A stretch of 64,000 nt of DNA from Methylobacterium nodulans ORS 2060 (GTDB lineage: Bacteria > Pseudomonadota > Alphaproteobacteria > Rhizobiales > Beijerinckiaceae). Below are positions 7,932 to 16,276 of this stretch, one piece after another. The notes below the pieces were generated by a model. The model saw only the letters and a program-made list of their open reading frames with translations, had not been told where the DNA came from and did not search any database. Location of the stretch: NCBI RefSeq assembly GCF_000022085.1, contig NC_011894.1, positions 2,879,501 to 2,943,500 on the forward strand, given 5' to 3'. The translations under genes and the position numbers were made by a program. How positions within the stretch are numbered: position 1 is the first letter of the stretch; the number at the start of each line of letters is the position of its first letter.

Positions 7932-8633
7932 ATGGGGCAGATGCGGGTTGTGGTGGACGGCCTTGACCGGGCGAGCGGCGTCGATCGCCAGGGCCTCTTC
8001 TCACGTTGCGCCCGCGTCGCGCAGCTCACCCTGGTCGGTGCCACGCTGCTGATCGGGGGCGCGACGAGCCAAGCCCAGACGCAGACCCTCGCGGCCCTGC
8101 CGGACGCCAGCGCGGCAATCGAGCGCGGCGGCACTGCCAAGCCGGTGAGCGCCTGGACCGACTTCTGCCAACGCTATGCGGCCGAATGCGCCGTCGATAC
8201 CAGCGAGCCGGCGGTCATCACCCTGACCCCGGCCCTGATGAAGACCCTCGTGGCGGTCAACCGGCGCGTCAATGCGCGGATCAAGCCTCTCACCGATCAG
8301 GTCCATTGGGGCGTCGTCGACCGCTGGGACTTTCCCGACGACGGATACGGCGACTGCGAGGATTATCAACTCCTCAAGCGCCGGATGCTGGTTGAGCGCG
8401 GTCTGCCGCGCCGTGCCCTGCGCATGACCGTGGTCATCGACGAGATCGGCGAAGGTCACGCCGTCCTGATGGTGCGGACCGATCGCGGCGACTACATCCT
8501 CGACAACAAGACGAACGCGATCCTGGCGTGGCAGCGCACCGGCTACACCTATGTGAAGCGCGAGGGCCAGGACAGCCTCGCCTGGGTGTCCCTCAACGGC
8601 GTCGCCTCGCCGGTCACGACCGCGAATCGCTGA
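7932..8633 (+). CDS. Transglutaminase-like cysteine proteinase (BTLCP family), second of a tandem pair
   Basis: From the ATG at 7932 the protein is 233 aa. It has a signal peptide with a longer N-region than its neighbour (hydrophobic core VGATLLIGGA, cleavage near SQAQT) and the same catalytic Cys (GDCEDYQLLKR), His (GEGHAVLM) and Asp (LDNKT). The mature parts of the two paralogues align without gaps, so this is a tandem duplication. Starts at 7905 (GTG) and 7941 (ATG) are also in frame; 7905 falls inside a hairpin arm, which argues against it. The gene has its own EcfG-type promoter, so the copies are probably regulated differently. It ends 4 bp from the convergent gene at 8638. Confidence 0.85.
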   Translation: MGQMRVVVDGLDRASGVDRQGLFSRCARVAQLTLVGATLLIGGATSQAQTQTLAALPDASAAIERGGTAKPVSAWTDFCQRYAAECAVDTSEPAVITLTPALMKTLVAVNRRVNARIKPLTDQVHWGVVDRWDFPDDGYGDCEDYQLLKRRMLVERGLPRRALRMTVVIDEIGEGHAVLMVRTDRGDYILDNKTNAILAWQRTGYTYVKREGQDSLAWVSLNGVASPVTTANR

Positions 8634-8637
8634 CGCC

Positions 8638-8967
8638 TCACGCTCCGGCAACGCGCTGAGCAAGGTCTAGGACGACGCGGCCCGACACGAGGCTCCAGCC
8701 GCAGGCGATCATCGTCGCCAGCATCACGAAGGGGATCGGGCGGCGCTCGATCCGCCGGCCGCGCACGGTGTTGCGCAGGATGATGAAGGGCGCGCCGAAG
8801 GCCAGCACCGGCAGGCAGGCCAGCGCGGCCACTCCCCCGCTCTGCAGCAGACCGAAGCTTGCGCGGCGGGCGGTGACGAGTTCGAAGCCGCTGGCCAGCA
8901 GCCCCGCAAAGGCGAGCCCGAGCACCAGGGTTTGCAGATTCTCGATGGCGGTCGGCGTGAGAATCAT
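8638..8967 (-). CDS. Small membrane protein of unknown function
   Basis: The protein is 109 aa with three predicted membrane segments (about residues 8-30, 42-62 and 78-98) and a basic loop RNTVRGRRIERRP between the second and third. I cannot assign a family with confidence; such proteins are annotated as hypothetical in related genomes. It converges with the BTLCP gene. Its upstream region holds a combined CtrA/DnaA-like motif at 9027-9050, about 60 bp before the ATG. Confidence 0.7.
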   Translation of the reverse strand: MILTPTAIENLQTLVLGLAFAGLLASGFELVTARRASFGLLQSGGVAALACLPVLAFGAPFIILRNTVRGRRIERRPIPFVMLATMIACGWSLVSGRVVLDLAQRVAGA

Positions 8968-9026
8968 CGTCAGCTCCGTCGCGAGACCAGGACGGAGCCA
9001 CTTTGCCGCGACGCTAACGGTTTGTT

Positions 9027-9050
9027 ATGGTTAAGATTTTGTTATCCACA
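9027..9050. promoter_or_regulatory. Near-consensus CtrA site overlapping a perfect DnaA box
   Basis: TTAA-N7-TTAT (9031-9045) matches seven of eight positions of the CtrA consensus TTAA-N7-TTAA. ATGGTTAA (9027-9034) is the complement of the TTAACCAT half-site. TTATCCACA (9042-9050) is a perfect DnaA box that shares TTAT with the CtrA motif. The site lies in the 203-bp divergent gap between 8967 and 9171. Confidence 0.4.
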
Positions 9051-9170
9051 GGCAGGGCGCTGCCGTGCCGGCGTGAGACTGCGCGGGAGCTGCGAATCGC
9101 AGTAAGCCGGCGTTAAGCCTCGCGACCGATCGTCTCTGCGGAAGGCCGCCAGCACGGCCGGCCACCGGAG

Positions 9171-9860
9171 ATGACCGCAATGGGACCGGGAGCAGGCGTC
9201 GCGATGGCGCGAAGGGCGCGGGAGGCCGCGCCGCGCCGGATTCCGATCGACCGGATGGTCGTGATGGCGGGCACGATCATTCTCGGCGGGGCGATCGCCA
9301 GCACCGGACTGGCCACGGCCTGGCTCACCCGGGCGCCGGCTCCCGTGGGCCTGCGCAGCACCGCCGATCCGGCCGGACGCCGCGTCGTGCTGCCGGCCGC
9401 CTGGTTCGCCGGGCCGGTCCCGGGCAGGGAAGCGGCCGAGCGGCTCGATCTCGTCATTCCCTGGATCGATCTCGCCGCGGCGGGCGGCCCCGACCGCCTG
9501 CACGTGACCATCACCCGCGCACCCGACACGGAGGCTCCGCTGAGCCCCGCCCGGCGCTATGCCCGCTTCCTTACCGCCACGGTGGAGCCCCTCGCCGAGG
9601 GGCTGGTGCGGCGGCGCTTCAAGCCAGGCTCACCCTTCGAGGGCGAGGATCTCTACCTCGCTGAGGCCGATGGCAGCCGCTTTGCGGCACGCTGCGCCGC
9701 GCAAGGAACGCTCTCGGCGCCGGAGACCGCCTGCCTGAGCGAGGTGCAGGTCGGCGACCTCTCGTTCCGGCTGCGCTTCGCGGCCGATCGCCTGTCCGCC
9801 TGGAGCGGGGCGCTCCAGGCGCTCGAACGCCTCTTCGGCACCGCGCCGACCGGCGGCTGA
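9171..9860 (+). CDS. Membrane-anchored hypothetical protein
   Basis: The protein is 229 aa. A single membrane segment (VVMAGTIILGGAIASTGLATAWL, about residues 29-50) follows a basic N terminus, so the remaining 180 residues are probably periplasmic. The soluble part contains two cysteines (ARCAAQG and ETACLS) that could pair. I recognise no domain. The ATG at 9180 has a better spaced CCGGAG ribosome site and may be the true start. It is divergent from the small membrane protein at 8638 and converges with the DUF3126 gene with a gap of 7 bp. Confidence 0.65.
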   Translation: MTAMGPGAGVAMARRAREAAPRRIPIDRMVVMAGTIILGGAIASTGLATAWLTRAPAPVGLRSTADPAGRRVVLPAAWFAGPVPGREAAERLDLVIPWIDLAAAGGPDRLHVTITRAPDTEAPLSPARRYARFLTATVEPLAEGLVRRRFKPGSPFEGEDLYLAEADGSRFAARCAAQGTLSAPETACLSEVQVGDLSFRLRFAADRLSAWSGALQALERLFGTAPTGG

Positions 9861-9867
9861 GCGACCC

Positions 9868-10080
9868 TCAATCCTCGAGATCGGTGTCGAGGATCGCCAT
9901 CGAGAAGTTGTAGGAGCGATCGCCGTCCTCATCGTCGACCGACAGAACGCCGATGAACTCCTCGCCGAGATAGACCTCCGCCGAATCCGTCTTCTTCGGG
10001 CGGGCGACGAGACGGAGGGAATGGTTGGCGAACTTGCGGCGAAGGTAGCCCTCCACCTTCGCCATTTCGGTCTTGTTCAC
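9868..10080 (-). CDS. DUF3126 family protein
   Basis: This 70-aa acidic protein (MNKTEMAKVEGYLRRKFAN at the start, ending ILDTDLED) matches the small alphaproteobacterial DUF3126 family in length and composition. No function has been established for the family. It lies downstream of cysE on the same strand, 135 bp after its stop, an arrangement common in this order. Confidence 0.85.
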   Translation of the reverse strand: MNKTEMAKVEGYLRRKFANHSLRLVARPKKTDSAEVYLGEEFIGVLSVDDEDGDRSYNFSMAILDTDLED

Positions 10081-10215
10081 GCTGGCCTCTTCGCTTTAGC
10101 CGTGAAGACGCCCCGGCCGCGGGGAAGTCGGGCCCGGTGCGGAGCGCCGCGGGCGGCCGGGAATGGGCGTCCGCCTTGCCACGCGCAAACCGGCGGGGCA
10201 AGCGCGGGCCGGCGC

Positions 10216-11073
10216 TCAGATGCCGTCCATCGCGTGGACGAACTGGTCCATGTCGACGAGCTGATCCATGGCGCGGGCCGGGTCGGAGCAGCCGGCCGAG
10301 CCCACGACGCGGGCCGGCACGCCCACGACGGTCGTGCAGGGGGGCACCGGATGGAGCACCACCGATCCCGCCGCGACCCGGGCGCAGGCCCCGACCTCGA
10401 TGTTGCCGAGGATCTTGGCGCCCGCCCCGATCATCACGCCGTGGCGGATCTTCGGATGCCGGTCGCCGCCATGCTTGCCCGTACCGCCGAGGGTGACCGC
10501 GTGGAGCATCGAGACGTCGTCCTCGATCACTGCCGTCGAGCCGACCACGAGCCCGGTCGCATGGTCGAGGAAGATGCCCCGCCCGATCTGGGCGGCCGGG
10601 TGGATATCGGTCTGGAAGACTTCCGACGACCGGCTCTGCAGGTAGAGCGCGAGATCGCGGCGGCCGCGGGTCCACAGCCAGTTGCTCAGGCGATGGGCCT
10701 GGATGGCGTGGAAGCCCTTGAAGTAGAGCATCGGCTCGAGGGCGCGGGTCGTGGCCGGATCCCGGTCGATCACGGCGCCGATATCGGCGCGGAAGGCCTG
10801 CCCGATGCGCGGATCATCCGCTACCGCCTCGGCGAAACTCTGGGCGATCAGGTCGGCGGAGAGAGCCGGGTGTCCGAGCCGCGAGGCGACCCGATGGGAC
10901 ACGGCGGATTCGAGCGAGCCGTGGTTGAGGATGGTCGCGACGATGAAGGAGGCGAGGCGCGGCTCGTCGCGGACCACGACCTCGGCTTCCTGGCGCAGCC
11001 GCCGCCAGACCGGATCGACCACCCCGGCGATCGCGTCCTGCCGGGGCTGGGTGGGAGAGGGGGTGGACGACAT
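10216..11073 (-). CDS. cysE: Serine O-acetyltransferase
   Basis: The 285-aa enzyme acetylates L-serine with acetyl-CoA, the first step of cysteine synthesis. An N-terminal alpha-helical domain (about 15-140) precedes a left-handed beta-helix of hexapeptide repeats (about 150-260) with the catalytic DHATG motif and the GGTGKHGGDRHP acetyl-CoA loop. The C-terminal tail ends in isoleucine (HAMDGI), the residue that docks into cysteine synthase to form the CysE-CysK complex. The ATG at 11073 has a GAGGAGA ribosome site. No sulfur gene is adjacent. Confidence 0.95.
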   Translation of the reverse strand: MSSTPSPTQPRQDAIAGVVDPVWRRLRQEAEVVVRDEPRLASFIVATILNHGSLESAVSHRVASRLGHPALSADLIAQSFAEAVADDPRIGQAFRADIGAVIDRDPATTRALEPMLYFKGFHAIQAHRLSNWLWTRGRRDLALYLQSRSSEVFQTDIHPAAQIGRGIFLDHATGLVVGSTAVIEDDVSMLHAVTLGGTGKHGGDRHPKIRHGVMIGAGAKILGNIEVGACARVAAGSVVLHPVPPCTTVVGVPARVVGSAGCSDPARAMDQLVDMDQFVHAMDGI

Positions 11074-11262
11074 CGATCTTCTCCTCGGCAGGAGGGATTC
11101 GGCGGCATCACTGCGCATGAACCCCATACTCCAAGCGAAAACATTCGCATAGGCTGGGGAGCCGACCGGCCCCGGGCAAGGGCCCGCCCCGATCTCGGAT
11201 GGCCGATGGTGCGTCCGGACCCGGCAGGCTCGCGCGGGCGCCGGCCCGGCGGCGAGCCGGGA

Positions 11263-12279
11263 TCAGCGGCGCTGCCGCAGGCCGAAATGCCCCTCGACCA
11301 GGCCCGTGAGGCGCCCGGCCGTCTCCGCCACGGTGAGATCGGCGGTGTCGAGCACCGCCCGGGCCCGGGCATAGAGCGGCTCGCGGCTGATGAGCACCGC
11401 CCGCAATTCGCGCAGCGCCCGGTCGTTGTCGGGTAGGCGCGCCGGGGCGGCGCCGAGCGCCGTCTGCTCGCGCACGCGGCGCAGGTGCTCCTCCGGCCGC
11501 GCCTTCAGCCAGACGGTGAAGAAGGAGGACAGAAGGAGATCGAGGGTGAGCGGCTCGGCGACGATGCCGCCGCCGGTCGCCAGCACCAGCGGCCCCTCAT
11601 CGGCCGTGAAGCGGCGCAGCGCCGTCTGCTCCAGGCGCCGATAGCCTTCCTGGCCATAGATCGCGAAGATTTCCGCCACCGAAAGGCCGTTCTCGCGCTC
11701 GATCTCGCGATTGAGCTCGACGAAGCGCCAGCCGAGCCGCTCCGCGAGGATGCGCCCGAGGGTGGATTTGCCCGCGCCGCGCAGGCCGATCAGCGCCACC
11801 CGCAGGGGGCCGGCCTCGCCGGCCCGGCCGGCCTCGTCGGCCCGCATGCCGCCGACGCCCGAGAGGATGCGCTTGGCTTCCGCCACCTGCGCGGCCGAGG
11901 CACCCTGCAGCAGGTCGCGCACCACCGGCCAGTCGGGCGAGCTGTCGATCGGGGCGATCAGATCCTCCAGCCGCACGCCCATCGCGTTCGCCACCCGGCG
12001 CAGGAGGATGATCGAGACGTTGCCCTGCCCGGTCTCGAGCTGCGCGATGTAGCGTTCCGAGAGCCCGGAGGTCTGCGACAGCACCTTGCGGGACATGGCC
12101 CGCACGGCCCGCGCGGTCCGCACGCGCTGGCCGAGCTCGGCGAGGAAGCGGCCCTCGGCCTCCTCGCCGGTGCCGTGCGCCGTGCCGTCGTTCACCGGAC
12201 GATCCCGGGTCGCAACGCCGGAGGAAGCCTGCGCATCGGAGGGGGGCCGCGCGAGAGAGAGGGAGGGACCAGGGGACAT
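11263..12279 (-). CDS. BoxR/BzdR-type regulator: XRE helix-turn-helix fused to shikimate kinase-like domain
   Basis: The 338-aa protein joins an XRE helix-turn-helix (about residues 35-95, with LSQTSGLSERYIAQLETGQ) to a shikimate kinase-like domain (about 155-330). The latter keeps the P-loop GLRGAGKST and the ATGGGIV motif. This fusion is the hallmark of BoxR and BzdR, repressors of benzoate degradation that bind benzoyl-CoA in the kinase-like domain instead of acting as kinases. A beta-ketoadipyl-CoA thiolase gene lies directly upstream on the same strand, consistent with an aromatic-acid role, but no box genes are in the window. It is not expected to be the housekeeping shikimate kinase. 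Confidence 0.85.
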   Translation of the reverse strand: MSPGPSLSLARPPSDAQASSGVATRDRPVNDGTAHGTGEEAEGRFLAELGQRVRTARAVRAMSRKVLSQTSGLSERYIAQLETGQGNVSIILLRRVANAMGVRLEDLIAPIDSSPDWPVVRDLLQGASAAQVAEAKRILSGVGGMRADEAGRAGEAGPLRVALIGLRGAGKSTLGRILAERLGWRFVELNREIERENGLSVAEIFAIYGQEGYRRLEQTALRRFTADEGPLVLATGGGIVAEPLTLDLLLSSFFTVWLKARPEEHLRRVREQTALGAAPARLPDNDRALRELRAVLISREPLYARARAVLDTADLTVAETAGRLTGLVEGHFGLRQRR

Positions 12280-12518
12280 CGCCTTGAAAAACTCGTGAGA
12301 GAGCTCGGATCCGCCACCCGACGGACCTCGCAGCCGGGCGGCCCTGGACCGGCCGAGCCGCCTGCTTACCGCATAGGAAACGGGCTGGCGACAGGCCGTG
12401 TTGCATCGCACACCGCCCGAAACGGCATGATTCGACGCAAAGTCGCAGCTGTCTCACGCGAATGCCGCAAGAACCGGACCGTTTCCGGCCCGATCCGGCG
12501 GCTATTCCGCCGCGGCCT

Positions 12519-13733
12519 TCACCCCACCCGCTCGACCGCGAGCGCCACGCCCTGCCCGACCCCGACGCATAGGGTGGCAAGGCCAAGGCGCCCGCCCCGC
12601 CGCACAAGTTCGCGCGTCGCCGCGCCGGCGATGCGGGCGCCCGACATGCCGAGCGGATGGCCGAACGCGATGGCCCCGCCATGCGGGTTGACGTGCTCGG
12701 CATCGTCCGGGAGGCCGAGACCCCGCAGGCAGGCGAGCGACTGGGACGCGAAGGCCTCGTTGAGCTCGATCACGTCGAAGTCGGAGGGCTTGAGCCCGAG
12801 CCGGGCGCAGAGCGCCGTCACGGCCGGGACCGGCCCGATCCCCATCACCCGGGGCGGCACGCCCGCCGAGGCGAGCCCGAGCACCCGGGTAAGCGGCGTG
12901 AGGCCGTGGCGCGCGGCGGCCTCGGCGCTCGCCAGCACCAGAGCGGCCGCACCGTCATTGACGCCCGACGCATTGCCCGCGGTCACGGTGCCGTCCCGGC
13001 GCACGAAGGGCTTGAGCTTGGCGAGGCCCTCCGCAGTGGTCTCGGGCCGGGGATGCTCGTCCCGGTCGACACGGCGATGATCCCCCTGGCGGGTCGGAAT
13101 CGCGACGGCCGTGATCTCCTGCGCGAGGATGCCGTCCGCCTGCGCCCGGGCTGCGCGCTCCTGCGAGCGCAGCGCGAAGGCGTCCTGGTCCGCACGGCTG
13201 ATCTGGAAGTCCTCGGCCACGTTCTCGGCGGTCTCCGGCATCGAATCGACGCCGTACTGGTGCTTGAGCATCGGGTTGATGAAGCGCCAGCCGATCGTGG
13301 TGTCGTGGATCTCCGCCTGCCGCTGCCAGGCGCCCTCGCTCTTGCCCATGACGAAGGGCGCGCGGGTCATCGATTCGACCCCGCCCGCGAGCGCGAGGTC
13401 GATGTCGCCCGAGCGGATCGCGCGGGCGGCGGCCCCGACCGCGTCGAGACCGGAGGCGCACAGGCGGTTGAGGGTCAGGCCCGGCACGGTCTCGGGCAGG
13501 CCCGCCAGCAGGAGCGCCATGCGGGCGACGTTGCGGTTGTCCTCACCCGCCTGGTTGGCGCAGCCGAGGAACACCTCCTCCACCCCGTCCTTCAGCGACG
13601 GGTTCCGGTGCAGGAGCGCGGCGAGCGGGATGGCCGCAAGGTCGTCTGCCCGCACGGAGGCGAGCGCGCCGCCGTAGCGCCCGATCGGCGTGCGCACGAA
13701 GTCGCAGATATAGACGTCCCGCGTCTCGCCCAT
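12519..13733 (-). CDS. pcaF: Beta-ketoadipyl-CoA / acetyl-CoA thiolase
   Basis: This 404-aa thiolase has nucleophile C92 (LNRLCASGLDAV), the NEAFASQ motif, the GGAIAFGHPLGMSGAR histidine motif and the C-terminal CVGVGQG cysteine. The length and sequence style (TPIGRYGGALASVRADDLA at the N terminus) fit the PcaF/PaaJ group, which splits 3-oxoadipyl-CoA into succinyl-CoA and acetyl-CoA; a general acetoacetyl-CoA thiolase cannot be excluded. The BoxR-type regulator gene follows 240 bp downstream on the same strand. The ATG at 13733 has an AGGGAG ribosome site. Confidence 0.85.
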   Translation of the reverse strand: MGETRDVYICDFVRTPIGRYGGALASVRADDLAAIPLAALLHRNPSLKDGVEEVFLGCANQAGEDNRNVARMALLLAGLPETVPGLTLNRLCASGLDAVGAAARAIRSGDIDLALAGGVESMTRAPFVMGKSEGAWQRQAEIHDTTIGWRFINPMLKHQYGVDSMPETAENVAEDFQISRADQDAFALRSQERAARAQADGILAQEITAVAIPTRQGDHRRVDRDEHPRPETTAEGLAKLKPFVRRDGTVTAGNASGVNDGAAALVLASAEAAARHGLTPLTRVLGLASAGVPPRVMGIGPVPAVTALCARLGLKPSDFDVIELNEAFASQSLACLRGLGLPDDAEHVNPHGGAIAFGHPLGMSGARIAGAATRELVRRGGRLGLATLCVGVGQGVALAVERVG

Positions 13734-13850
13734 GGGAGTCTCCCTGATCCGGATCGGCCGCGCTTTCGAAAACGCGGTACGGCGGATCATAGCGGCGTTC
13801 GGCCGGGAACGAAAACCGCGTCCGGGAAACCGGGATGGTTCGGGCCGAGC

Positions 13851-14879
13851 CTACTGGGTGACGGCGGGCGTGGCTTCGGGCGCCGCGGAGGCCGTCATCG
13901 GAGCCGGCGGCGCGGGCTTCCTCACGGCGAAATGGCGGAACTCGACCGGACGGCGGGGCGGCAGCGGGACAGTGATCCGCGCGGGCGCGGCCTCGGGATC
14001 GGCCACGGCGGCTGGCTCGGCGGAAGCGACGGTAGCCACGGCGGGCGCTGCGGCGGCAGGGGCCTGCCCGGTCGCTTGCGGAGCCGCCGCGGGCGGCTCC
14101 GGCATGGCCGCGACGCCGCCCCGCAGACCGTAGGTCGGCACCGGGAGGCCCGCCACCGGGGAAGCGGCCGCATAGGCGAGGACCGGCGACACAGCCGGAC
14201 GCGGGGGCGGCAGCGGCGCGGCCATCAGCGTCGGCCCGGTCGGCGTCGGCGCGGCGGATGCCGGGGCCGCCGTCGCCGGCTGCGCCTCGGCCGGCGCCGC
14301 CTGCATCGGGGCGGCCTGCGGCTGAACGGCGTTCGAGAGGGCGGCGATGGAGGGATCCGCCGAGGCGGTCACGACGGGCGCGCGTGTGGCGGAGCCGCCG
14401 AAGATCTTGCCGAAGAACTGGTTGAGCGGGTTCGCCGGTGCCGGGGGCGGCGGCTCGAGCTCCGCCACGTCCGTGCGGATGCCGGCGCGCTTGGCGGCAT
14501 AGTAATAGCCCCTGGCGTAGTAGCTGTAGGCCTGCGCCTCGTTGCCCCGGGCCGTCTTGTAGGCGCCCGCCAGATAGGCCACGCCGTAAGTGAGGTTCAC
14601 CTTGGCGTCGAGCAGGCCGGAGGCGGGACCGCTATAGCCGAGGGCGCGGGCGGTGCCGTGCTTGATCTGCATCAGGCCGAGCGCGCCGCCCCGGCCCACG
14701 GCACGCGGGTTGTATCCGCTCTCGCGCTTCACCACCCGGTGCACGAAGCTTGCCGGGAGGCCGTTCGCCTTCGCATGGGCCTCGATCAGCGCGTCGATGT
14801 TGTCGCGGGGGCTCTCCAACGCCAGGGCCGGAAGGGGTGCCGCGACCGCAAGGACGGCGAGAGGGAGGCGTTGGCGCAT
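13851..14879 (-). CDS. Lytic transglycosylase (SLT domain) with long proline-alanine tail
   Basis: This 342-aa protein starts with a signal peptide (LPLAVLAVAAPLPALALE). An SLT domain follows (about 25-130) with the catalytic glutamate in VKRESGYNPRAVG and the GLMQIKHGTAR motif. The second half is low-complexity Ala/Pro sequence with three PLPP-type motifs, presumably a flexible periplasmic stalk. It should cleave peptidoglycan glycan strands. There is no secretion system beside it, though the Tad pilus locus starts 6 kb away. The TGTGCG-GAAT-CGCACA hairpin at 14904-14919 lies just in front of the start. Confidence 0.88.
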   Translation of the reverse strand: MRQRLPLAVLAVAAPLPALALESPRDNIDALIEAHAKANGLPASFVHRVVKRESGYNPRAVGRGGALGLMQIKHGTARALGYSGPASGLLDAKVNLTYGVAYLAGAYKTARGNEAQAYSYYARGYYYAAKRAGIRTDVAELEPPPPAPANPLNQFFGKIFGGSATRAPVVTASADPSIAALSNAVQPQAAPMQAAPAEAQPATAAPASAAPTPTGPTLMAAPLPPPRPAVSPVLAYAAASPVAGLPVPTYGLRGGVAAMPEPPAAAPQATGQAPAAAAPAVATVASAEPAAVADPEAAPARITVPLPPRRPVEFRHFAVRKPAPPAPMTASAAPEATPAVTQ

Positions 14880-15202
14880 GCACGGACCCGTTGCTGGAAG
14901 GCATGTGCGGAATCGCACACCCGGGAAGCAGAGCCGTGGTCCGGTCGAAATACGGCAGGAAAGAGACTTGGCTGTAACAGGGCGGTGAGAAACGGCTTCG
15001 CTCGGCCGGTTTCATGCTCGGCTGTGGCTCGGGAAGCACAGCCGTTCGCGGCGAGCCTCAGAGCCCCAGTCGAACCCCATGGTGAATGGATCAAATCCTT
15101 CAGATTAAGCGATTTTTATCCGAGCGCCGGGCCGCTCGCGCGGCAGGCGCCGGCCTCATCCTCGCTTGCGTGCAGGATGCCGGAGCCTGGAATGACCACA
15201 GG
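14880..15202. other. Gene-free stretch with small hairpins
   Basis: No gene or known repeat is visible in these 323 bp. Two inverted repeats occur: TGTGCG-N4-CGCACA (14904-14919) and CGGCTGTG-N10-CACAGCCG (15019-15044). The second could end transcription of the MaoC gene (minus) or sit in the leader of the transglycosylase gene. Confidence 0.4.
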
Positions 15203-16207
15203 TCAGCGCCCGGCCCGCGCCTCGGCGAGCCATGCGCCCCGGAAGCTGAAGACGGTGTCGCCGTGCTGGTTCACCCCCGTGGCGGTGTGGCCGACGAGGC
15301 CCCAGCCGGGCCGCGACCGGGACGGGCGGGCCTCGGTGATGGTCGCGGCGTAGCGGATCGTGTCGCCCGCATAGACGGGTTTCAGCCATTTCAGGTCCCG
15401 GAAGCCCGGAGACGGGCCGCTCGCGGCCACGGGTTCGCCCCGCTCCCGGGCTGCCGCAACGCCCCGCTCGCGGGCCGCGACCATCCGGTTCATCCAGGCG
15501 GCGGCGGTGTGCCAGCCGGAGGCGCAGAGGCCGCCGAAATGGCTCGCCCGCGCCGCCGCCTCGTCCAGGTGGAAGGGCTGCGGGTCGAAGGCGCGGGCGA
15601 AGCGCAGGATCTCCTCGCGCGCGAAGCGATAGCTGCCGAGATCGTAGGTCGCGCCGACCTCCAGCGTCTCGACGGGACCGGCCGGGAAGGCGGTGAGCGG
15701 ATCCGCAGCGTCGGCGGGAGCGTCCGGTGCGGGCGGCACCGCGCGCGGGGGCAGCGGGGCGGCGCCGCGGCGACCGAACATCACCCAGCAATCCTGGATC
15801 ATCACGGTCTCGCCCGCGCCGTTGGCGAGGTCGAGCCGGAGGCGGACGAAGCCGCGATCGGGCTTCGAGACCGAGGGGCGACTCTCGCGCACGGTGAGCC
15901 GCGAGGACAGCGTGTCGCCGGGCCGGACCGGCCGCAGCCAGCGCACCTCGTCGATCCCCGGCGAACCCATCGCGTTCGCCTTCAGGATGAGGCTCTCGGC
16001 GATAAGCCGCATGCCGAGGGCACAGCTGTGCCAGCCGGACGCGATCAGGCCGCCGAGAAGGCTGTCGCGCGCCGCCTCCTCGTCGAGATGGAAGGGCTGC
16101 GGGTCGAAGGCGCGGGCGAAGCCGATGATGTCCTCGCGCGTGACCGCGATCGGACCGCCCGCGAGAGTGAGGCCGGGGACGAGGTCTTCGAAATGGTAGC
16201 GGAGCAT
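15203..16207 (-). CDS. Duplicated MaoC-like double hotdog dehydratase
   Basis: From MLRYHFEDLVPG the protein is 334 aa. It contains two MaoC-like hotdog domains (about 1-150 and 185-334) and both halves carry the same FARAFDPQPFHLDE segment followed by an ASGWH motif, so it arose by internal duplication and fusion. MaoC proteins hydrate or dehydrate (R)-3-hydroxyacyl-CoA or related thioesters. The FDPQPFHLDE histidine is kept twice, whereas in most double-hotdog hydratases one half has degenerated. Longer starts, for example 16249, are possible; none has a clear ribosome site. The substrate is not indicated by neighbours. Confidence 0.8.
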   Translation of the reverse strand: MLRYHFEDLVPGLTLAGGPIAVTREDIIGFARAFDPQPFHLDEEAARDSLLGGLIASGWHSCALGMRLIAESLILKANAMGSPGIDEVRWLRPVRPGDTLSSRLTVRESRPSVSKPDRGFVRLRLDLANGAGETVMIQDCWVMFGRRGAAPLPPRAVPPAPDAPADAADPLTAFPAGPVETLEVGATYDLGSYRFAREEILRFARAFDPQPFHLDEAAARASHFGGLCASGWHTAAAWMNRMVAARERGVAAARERGEPVAASGPSPGFRDLKWLKPVYAGDTIRYAATITEARPSRSRPGWGLVGHTATGVNQHGDTVFSFRGAWLAEARAGR

Positions 16208-16276
16208 CGCGCGAAGCCGGGCAGACAAGGTATCCGCTCCGGCTAGCATCCGGTGCGCCGTACGGCCAGTCTCATA

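Noticed and set aside
9042..9050. Replication origin
   Set aside because: One DnaA box with a CtrA-like site is not enough. There is no DnaA box cluster, AT-rich unwinding region or origin-linked gene such as dnaA, hemE or parAB.
11263..12279. Housekeeping shikimate kinase aroK
   Set aside because: The N-terminal XRE domain and the thiolase neighbour fit BoxR/BzdR regulators; aroK is usually next to aroB, which is absent here.
12657..15353. 898-codon plus-strand frame opposite the thiolase and transglycosylase genes
   Set aside because: The composition is that of a GC-rich antisense shadow and it spans two well-supported genes.
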